Source: [Mycobacterium] nativiensis (GTDB lineage Bacteria > Actinomycetota > Actinomycetes > Mycobacteriales > Mycobacteriaceae). Taken from it: 64,000 nucleotides of DNA. Location: assembly GCF_020172685.1 (NCBI RefSeq), contig NZ_CP083986.1, forward strand, positions 4,296,158 through 4,360,157, read 5' to 3'. Within the stretch, counting starts at the first letter, position 1. The number at the start of each line of letters is the position of its first letter. Of this stretch, positions 58,991 to 64,000 are shown piece by piece. A program made the position numbers and the translations under genes. Under the pieces are notes generated by a model. That model had not been told where the DNA came from, made no database searches, and saw only the letters and a program-made list of their open reading frames with translations.

Positions 58991-60220
58991 GTGTTGACGC
59001 TCAGGGCCGCCGGGCTTCTCGACGTCGATTCCGGAGAGATCGTCCGGCCCGGCGTGGTGCACATCGACGGCGACCGGATCGTCGGCGTCGGCGAGCATCC
59101 GCCGGGCAGCGCTCAAGCCGACGAGGTCATCGAACTCGGCGACCTGATCCTGCTGCCCGGGCTGATGGACATGGAGGTCAACCTGCTGATGGGCGGCCGG
59201 GGCGAAAACCCCGGCCTGTCACAGGTTCAGGACGATCCGCCGACCCGGATGCTGCGCGCGGTGGGCAACGCGCGGCGCACGTTGCGGGCCGGCTTCACCA
59301 CGGTGCGCAATCTCGGACTGTTCGTCAAAACCGGCGGATATCTACTCGACGTGGCGCTGAGCAGGGCGATCGACGCCGGCTGGATCGAGGGGCCGCGCGT
59401 GGTGCCGGCCGGTCACGCGATCACCCCCACCGGCGGGCACCTGGATCCGACCATGTTCGCCGCATTCATGCCCGGTGTGCTGGAACTGACCGTCGAGGAG
59501 GGCATCGCCAACGGTGTCGACGAGATCCGCAAGGCGGTTCGCTATCAGATCAAGCACGGCGCTCAGCTGATCAAGGTGTGCTGCTCGGGCGGCGTCATGT
59601 CGTTGACCGGTGAGGCAGGCGCGCAACACTATTCGGACGAAGAGCTGCGGGCCATCGTCGACGAGGCACACCGGCGCGGGCTGCGCGTGGCCGCGCACAC
59701 CCACGGCGCTGAGGCTGTCAAGCATGCGGTGGCCTGCGGCATCGACTGCATCGAACACGGGTTCCTGATGGACGACGAGGCGATCGCCATGCTCGTCGAG
59801 AACGACCGGTTCCTGGTGACCACCCGGCGCCTCGCCGAGGCGATGGACGTGTCCAAAGCCCCACCCGAACTGCAGGCCAAGGCGGCCGAGATGTTCCCCA
59901 AGTCCCGCACGTCGATCAAGGCCGCCTACGAGGCCGGGGTGAAGATCGCCGTCGGCACCGACGCGCCGGCGATCCCGCACGGCCGCAACGCCGACGAACT
60001 GGTCACGCTCGTGCAATGGGGCATCCCGCCGGCCACCGTGCTCAAGGCGGCCACGGTGACCGCGGCCGAGTTGATCAACGCCGACGACCGCGGCCGGCTG
60101 GCCGAGGGGCTACTCGCAGACATCATCGGGGTGCCGGGAGATCCGTTGGCCGACATCACCGTTACCCGCAACGTTGCGTTCGTCATGAAAGGCGGCAAGG
60201 TTTATGTCAACAAGAACTGA
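58991..60220 (+). CDS. Amidohydrolase superfamily protein (Xaa-Pro dipeptidase/imidazolonepropionase-like) with altered HxH motif
   Basis: A 409-aa protein with the N- and C-terminal beta-sandwich and TIM barrel of this superfamily. K195 (QLIKVCCSGG, the carboxylated lysine), H236 and H238 (AAHTHG), H256 (IEHGF) and D324 (GTDAP) are kept. The first-strand HxH metal pair, normally in PGLIDxHxH, reads GLMDMEVNL, with Glu62 and Asn64 in place of both histidines. Metal content must differ from the standard binuclear site. GTG 58991 starts two bases after the preceding stop. Substrate unknown. Confidence 0.88.
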   Translation: MLTLRAAGLLDVDSGEIVRPGVVHIDGDRIVGVGEHPPGSAQADEVIELGDLILLPGLMDMEVNLLMGGRGENPGLSQVQDDPPTRMLRAVGNARRTLRAGFTTVRNLGLFVKTGGYLLDVALSRAIDAGWIEGPRVVPAGHAITPTGGHLDPTMFAAFMPGVLELTVEEGIANGVDEIRKAVRYQIKHGAQLIKVCCSGGVMSLTGEAGAQHYSDEELRAIVDEAHRRGLRVAAHTHGAEAVKHAVACGIDCIEHGFLMDDEAIAMLVENDRFLVTTRRLAEAMDVSKAPPELQAKAAEMFPKSRTSIKAAYEAGVKIAVGTDAPAIPHGRNADELVTLVQWGIPPATVLKAATVTAAELINADDRGRLAEGLLADIIGVPGDPLADITVTRNVAFVMKGGKVYVNKN

Positions 60221-60626
60221 CGACCTGGTCGAGATCCAGCAGACCCTGGCCCGCTATGCGGTGACCATCACCCAGGGCGACATCGACGGATTGGTGGCGG
60301 TGTTCACCCCGGACGGCACCTACAGCGCGTTCGGCGAAACCTATTCGCTGGACCGGTTTCCGGTGCTGGTCGACGCCGCCCCCAAGGGCCTGTTCATGAC
60401 CGGTATCCCGGTGATCGAGCTGGACGGCGACACCGCCACCGGCACCCAGCCGCTGTGCTTCATCGACCACGCCAGCCACGACATGCGGATCGGCTACTAC
60501 AACGACACCTATGTGCGCACCGCCGAGGGTTGGCGACTGCGGACCCGGGCAATGACGTTCATCCGGCGCAGCGGTGTGCACGATGCCGGCCGCCCGCACG
60601 CGATCGGTCGGCCGTCTGCGAAATGA
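60204..60626 (+). CDS. SnoaL-like (NTF2-fold) protein
   Basis: A 140-aa protein with LVEIQQTLARYAVTITQGDIDGLVAVF and later YYNDTYVRTAEGWRLRTRAMTF, the SnoaL_4 pattern. It overlaps the amidohydrolase gene by 17 bases and the next ACAD gene by four. The fold hosts hydratases, dehydratases and oxygenase small subunits; in this operon it could serve the Rieske oxygenase or dehydrate an intermediate. It is distantly similar to the protein at 6886-7311. Confidence 0.83.
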   Translation: MSTRTDDLVEIQQTLARYAVTITQGDIDGLVAVFTPDGTYSAFGETYSLDRFPVLVDAAPKGLFMTGIPVIELDGDTATGTQPLCFIDHASHDMRIGYYNDTYVRTAEGWRLRTRAMTFIRRSGVHDAGRPHAIGRPSAK

Positions 60627-61732
60627 ATGTCGCCCAATTCCAAGCAGACCTGCGTGCCTGGCTCGATGAAAACGATCTGAGCCCCGGGCCGGACAACTCG
60701 CTGCAAGGACACCTCAAGCAGTTCGCACGGGTCTGCGCCGCCCTCTACGGGGCCGATTGGATGCGTTACGGCTGGCCCGTCGAAGTCGGCGGGCTGGGCG
60801 GTCCGGCGATGCTGCGGGCCGTCGTCGGCGAAGAGGTGGTCGGCCGCAGGCTCGCCGAGCCTGGGCCGTACTCGATGCTGGAAGTGCTGGCGCCCACCAT
60901 GATCGACTACGCGCCGCCCTCACTCGCCGCGGAGATGTTGCCACGGCTGCTGTCCGGCCGCGAACAGTGGTGCCAGGGCTTCTCCGAGCCCGGTTCCGGC
61001 AGCGACCTGGCATCGCTGAGCACCCGGGCCACCCCGCGCGGCGACCAATGGGTGATCAACGGCCAGAAGGTCTGGACCAGCTTCGCCCAGTACTCGCACC
61101 GCTGCATCCTGCTGACCCGCACCGGGGGCGCCGATACGCCGAACCACCAGGCGATCACCGCCTTCTTCGTCGATATGGACACCCCCGGTATCGATGTGCG
61201 CCCGTTGCGCACCATGCACGGCGTCGACGAGTTCTGCGAGGTGTATTTCGACGATGTCGTCGTCGACGGCTCGCGGATGCTGGGCAAGCCCGGCGACGGT
61301 TGGCAGCTGGCCATGGATCTGCTGCCCTATGAGCGCTCCACGTGCTTCTGGCAGCGCATCGCCTACCTCTACTCGCGCTTCGATGCGCTGATCGCCGAGG
61401 TGAAGCGCCAGGGCGCGGCCGTCGACAACGAGCTGGGTGCGGTGTTTCTGGCGCTGCACACGCTGCGCTGCCGCTCCCGCGCCACCCAGCACCGGCTGGC
61501 CGAGGGCGCGCGGCTGGGCCCGGACACCTCCATCGACAAGGTGCTGCTGGCCGGCGCCGAACAGTTGCTCTATGACACCGCGCGCGATCTGCTGCCGGGC
61601 CTTATCGAGCTGGACGAGGCCGAGTGGCGCTCCGAGTACCTGTACTCCCGGTCGGCCACCATCTACGGCGGCACCGCGGAGATCCAGCGCAACATCATCG
61701 CCCGCCGACTGCTCGACCTGCCGAAGGAGTGA
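60623..61732 (+). CDS. Acyl-CoA dehydrogenase (FadE type, large subunit)
   Basis: A 369-aa ACAD. It has YGWPVEVGGLGGPAML, FSEPGSGSDLASLSTRA (FAD motif), NGQKVWTSFAQYSHR and the C-terminal ATIYGGTAEIQRNIIARRLL with Gly at the usual Glu376-type position. ATGA overlap with the SnoaL gene couples its translation. It pairs with the short ACAD starting two bases downstream, the usual layout of heteromeric steroid-type ACADs. Confidence 0.93.
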   Translation: MNVAQFQADLRAWLDENDLSPGPDNSLQGHLKQFARVCAALYGADWMRYGWPVEVGGLGGPAMLRAVVGEEVVGRRLAEPGPYSMLEVLAPTMIDYAPPSLAAEMLPRLLSGREQWCQGFSEPGSGSDLASLSTRATPRGDQWVINGQKVWTSFAQYSHRCILLTRTGGADTPNHQAITAFFVDMDTPGIDVRPLRTMHGVDEFCEVYFDDVVVDGSRMLGKPGDGWQLAMDLLPYERSTCFWQRIAYLYSRFDALIAEVKRQGAAVDNELGAVFLALHTLRCRSRATQHRLAEGARLGPDTSIDKVLLAGAEQLLYDTARDLLPGLIELDEAEWRSEYLYSRSATIYGGTAEIQRNIIARRLLDLPKE

Positions 61733-61734
61733 CG

Positions 61735-62538
61735 GTGACCACCGAAATGGACGCCACCTCGATCTCTCTGCTGGAAGACACCCTGCGCAAGACCATGGCG
61801 TCGGTGTCCGGCGCCGCGTTGGATCAGGCCCTGACCGAACTCGGTTGGACGGAAATGCTTTCCGAGGATCCGGACCTGGCGATCCCGCTGGTGTTCCGGC
61901 TGCTCGGCGAGACCGGGGCGCACGCCTCGGTGCTCAACGACGTGATCCTGGAGACCATCGGCGGCCTGCCCGGCGGCACTCCCCCGATGCCCTATGCCGG
62001 CGGCGGCTGGGTGGTCTGGGAACGCAGCGAACGCGAGGGCAACCCCGTTCTTGGCGGGCTACCGCTGCGCGAAGTACCCGGCGGCGAACAGATGCGCCTG
62101 GGTGAGGCCCGCCGCGCGTTGGGGTGGTGGCTGGTCGGTTCGGCGCGAGCAATGCTGGCCCTGGCCCGCCAGCACGCACTGGACCGGGTGCAGTTCGGTA
62201 AACCGATCGCCTCCTTCCAGGCCGTTCGGCATCGGCTCGCCGAAACCCTGGTCGCCATCGAGGGTGCCGAGGCCACCCTCACCGTGCCCGTCGTCGACAG
62301 CCCGGACCTGACCTCCATGCTTGCCAAAGCCGCCGCGGGGAAGGCCGCGCTGACCGCGGCCAAGCACTGCCAGCAGGTGCTCGGCGGCGTCGGTTTCACC
62401 GCGGAACACGATCTGCACCGCCACGTCGAGCGGGTACTGGTCCTGGACGGATTGCTCGGCAATGCCCGCGAATTGACCCGCCAGGTCGGTGGGGGTCTGC
62501 GGGCCCGCGGCTCGGCGCCGCGACTGGTCAGCCTCTGA
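61735..62538 (+). CDS. Short acyl-CoA dehydrogenase partner subunit
   Basis: A 267-aa protein from GTG 61735 (AAGGAG five to six bases upstream), well below the 380-aa norm. Part of the middle beta domain is reduced. HALDRVQFGKPIASFQAVRHRLAETLVAIEG and KHCQQVLGGVGFTAEHDLHRHVERVLVL identify the ACAD C-terminal helical domain. Short partners of this kind bind FAD together with a full-length subunit. Last gene of the operon that starts at 56836. Confidence 0.88.
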   Translation: MTTEMDATSISLLEDTLRKTMASVSGAALDQALTELGWTEMLSEDPDLAIPLVFRLLGETGAHASVLNDVILETIGGLPGGTPPMPYAGGGWVVWERSEREGNPVLGGLPLREVPGGEQMRLGEARRALGWWLVGSARAMLALARQHALDRVQFGKPIASFQAVRHRLAETLVAIEGAEATLTVPVVDSPDLTSMLAKAAAGKAALTAAKHCQQVLGGVGFTAEHDLHRHVERVLVLDGLLGNARELTRQVGGGLRARGSAPRLVSL

Positions 62539-62560
62539 CCGCGAGCAGTCGCCGGCTCTT

Positions 62561-63736
62561 CTACCCCCGCGGCAACCCCAGCACCCGCTGCGCGATGATG
62601 TTGCGCTGAATCTCCGAGGTGCCACCGGCGATGGTCCCGGAAAAGCTGCGCAGATAACGGTCGAACCAGCTGCTGGTCGCGTGGTCCTCGTTCATCGGCG
62701 TGTAGACCCCCGAGGTGGCCGGATGCGCCAGGGCGCCAACGCCGGCCGCGTCCAGCGCATGCTCGGCGGCGGTCTGCACCGCCTCGGAGCCCAACAGCTT
62801 GAGCACCGAGAGTCCGGGGACGTCCTGCTCGCCGCGGGCCGCCTGGGCCAGTGCCACCGAGCCCAGCAGCCGCAGCGCCTGGTTGTCCATCAGCGTGGTG
62901 GCGAAGTGGTCGCGGTCCAGCGGCCCGACCGGACGGAAGTCGTGGATCAGATCGCGCAGCCGGTCGGCGAAACTCATCCACAGCAGGGTGCGCTCATGCC
63001 CGAGCGAACCGTTGGCCACCCCCCACCCGCCGTTGAGCGGGCCCACCAGATTCTCCGCGGGCACCTGCACGTCGGTGAAGAACACCTCGTTGAAATCTAT
63101 GTCGTCGTGCGCGCACGCCGAGGCGAACGGCCGCCGCACCACGCCGGGTGCGTCAGTCGGGATCAGCAACACACTGATCCCCTTGTGCTTCGGGGCATCC
63201 GGGTCGGTCCGCACGAACGTCAACAGCACATCGGCGTCGTGCGCGCCCGATGTCCACACCTTCTGTCCGTTGACCACGAAATGGTCCCCGGAAAGCACCG
63301 CGCGGGTCTGCAGTCCGGCCAGGTCCGAGCCGGCGCCGGGCTCGCTCATGCCCAGCGACGCACTGATCTCGGCCCGCAGGATCGGCACCGCCCAGCGCCG
63401 TTTCTGTTCCTCGGTGCCGAACGACAGCAGCGACGCCGCGATGATGCCGACCCCCTGCGGATTGAAGCTGGGGTAGATCCGGCGCCGCGACAACTCTTCG
63501 GAGTGCACGTACTGCTGCAGGATCGTGGCGTTGCGGCCGCCGAACTCGGGCGGGTTGCCCGGCAACAGCCAGCCGTTGTCGAACAGCAGCCGCTGCCAGT
63601 GGCGCGCCCACTGCGGCACGTGCGAGCAGGATCGGGAACGTTCGATCGTGTCGGCCTCGGCCGGCAGATGCTCGTCGAGGAACGCGGCGAACTCCGCCCG
63701 GAAGTTCTCGACATCGGCATCGAAGGTGAGTTGCAC
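62561..63736 (-). CDS. Acyl-CoA dehydrogenase (FadE type), paralogue of 40500-41675
   Basis: A 391-aa ACAD, exactly the length of the enzyme at 40500-41675 and near-identical in many blocks (NGWLLPGNPPEFGGRNAT, SGAHDADVLLTFVRTDPDAP, SFSGTIAGGTSEI). GTG 63736 has GAGGAG five bases upstream and matches the paralogue's start; the frame extends upstream to 63832 without support. Unlike its paralogue, it has no short partner gene beside it on the same strand. Operator site 6 lies upstream. Confidence 0.93.
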   Translation of the reverse strand: MQLTFDADVENFRAEFAAFLDEHLPAEADTIERSRSCSHVPQWARHWQRLLFDNGWLLPGNPPEFGGRNATILQQYVHSEELSRRRIYPSFNPQGVGIIAASLLSFGTEEQKRRWAVPILRAEISASLGMSEPGAGSDLAGLQTRAVLSGDHFVVNGQKVWTSGAHDADVLLTFVRTDPDAPKHKGISVLLIPTDAPGVVRRPFASACAHDDIDFNEVFFTDVQVPAENLVGPLNGGWGVANGSLGHERTLLWMSFADRLRDLIHDFRPVGPLDRDHFATTLMDNQALRLLGSVALAQAARGEQDVPGLSVLKLLGSEAVQTAAEHALDAAGVGALAHPATSGVYTPMNEDHATSSWFDRYLRSFSGTIAGGTSEIQRNIIAQRVLGLPRG

Positions 63737-63820
63737 CGACACTCCTCGGTTCGGGCGCCCCGGGATGTCCCGATCCGGATCGACTCGGATCTTGCGAGTC
63801 CGCTTCCATAGACGCAGCAA

Positions 63821-63837
63821 TGAGAATATCATTCTCG
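63821..63837. promoter_or_regulatory. YGAGAAT-N3-ATTCTCR operator, site 6
   Basis: TGAGAAT-ATC-ATTCTCG, 84 bases upstream of the ACAD start at 63736 and 117 bases upstream of the divergent regulator-like start at 63955. A site between a regulator and a divergent target gene is the classical TetR arrangement and would allow autoregulation. Confidence 0.75.
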
Positions 63838-63954
63838 GATGGAGAAGTTGCGATCTCGGAAACGGCGGCCCTTTGCCGGTGCGGCGCGTCGCCAGTCGGT
63901 TACCGTCCAGTACAGTTGCGCTATGTCTCGGCTACCGCACCGTCCGGAGTGCCG

Positions 63955-64000
63955 GTGACCAGTCCGAGTGAAGAACCGGCCTGGAAGCAGCGCGCGGTCG
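63955..64000 (+). CDS. Start of a probable TetR-family regulator (truncated by window end)
   Basis: Only 15 codons are visible: GTG 63955 with GGAG five bases upstream, reading MTSPSEEPAWKQRAV. This resembles the N-terminal arm of mycobacterial TetR regulators (an EPAWKQRAVERS-type opening), but no helix-turn-helix is visible, so the call rests on recall of the family opening and context. It is divergent from an ACAD gene, with operator site 6 between. It is the best candidate for the protein that reads the GAGAAT-type palindromes. Confidence 0.5.
   Translation, partial: MTSPSEEPAWKQRAV

Noticed and set aside
36203-63837. Reading the GAGAAT palindromes as Fur or IdeR iron boxes
   Set aside because: Fur-type 7-1-7 boxes have a one-base centre and TGATAAT-like arms, and IdeR boxes are TTAGGTTAG-type. 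Here the centre is three bases and the downstream genes are catabolic, not iron-uptake genes.
1-64000. tRNA, rRNA, CRISPR array, insertion sequence or prophage genes
   Set aside because: No cloverleaf, regularly spaced direct repeats, transposase motifs or terminal inverted repeats were seen. The only tandem repeat is the 14-bp unit at 56598-56631.

Overview
The window is GC-rich, densely coded actinobacterial DNA and almost certainly comes from a Mycobacterium/Mycolicibacterium-type chromosome. The evidence is a complete mceA-F set with Mce-associated membrane proteins, an MmpS-like secreted protein, a mycofactocin-type SDR, short P450 ferredoxins, paired FadE-type acyl-CoA dehydrogenases and frequent GTG/TTG starts. 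Every stretch without a gene is shorter than 300 bases; the longest are about 56548-56835, 42661-42884, 36023-36241 and 63737-63954, and all four carry operator-like sequences. I see no rRNA, tRNA, insertion sequence, prophage or CRISPR array. The whole window reads as one catabolic island for hydrophobic cyclic or aromatic compounds. Layout. (1) 1-5310: leftward block TetR - ferredoxin - P450 - amidohydrolase - M24 peptidase, plus an upstream SDR. A near-identical 22-bp palindrome precedes both the TetR gene and the SDR gene. (2) 5344-7311: rightward membrane class III nucleotide cyclase and a SnoaL-like protein. (3) 7308-19822: an mhp-like meta-cleavage island. A nine-gene leftward operon (C-C hydrolase, MhpA-like hydroxylase, MhpB-like extradiol dioxygenase, KstD-like flavoprotein, LLM monooxygenase, SDR, cyclase-family hydrolase, two alpha/beta hydrolases) is divergent from an IclR regulator and a second KstD-like flavoprotein. 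(4) 19841-36022: secreted and Mce-associated proteins, then a leftward transcription unit of about 14 kb in which aldehyde dehydrogenase, CoA-transferase, a thiolase-fold/OB protein and an SCPx-type thiolase run directly into mceA-F and three exported proteins, with no yrbE permease genes. (5) 36203-64000: a P450/ferredoxin/SDR operon, two ACAD pairs plus a fifth ACAD, five amidohydrolases, Rieske proteins, a NuoF-like flavoprotein with its own ferredoxin, a DUF35-Ltp aldolase-like fusion and two more P450 systems. Regulation. In the last region six operon heads carry the same 17-bp palindrome, YGAGAAT-N3-ATTCTCR, on or next to the core promoter. The rightmost copy lies between an ACAD gene and a gene whose first 15 codons are visible at the window edge and look like the start of a TetR regulator. 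I infer a local regulon coupling uptake (Mce), oxygenation (P450s and Rieske oxygenase fed by several ferredoxins), beta-oxidation (ACADs, aldolase, thiolase) and ring or lactone hydrolysis (amidohydrolases). The substrate cannot be named from sequence; steroid-, terpenoid- or alkyl-aromatic-like compounds are the best guess.
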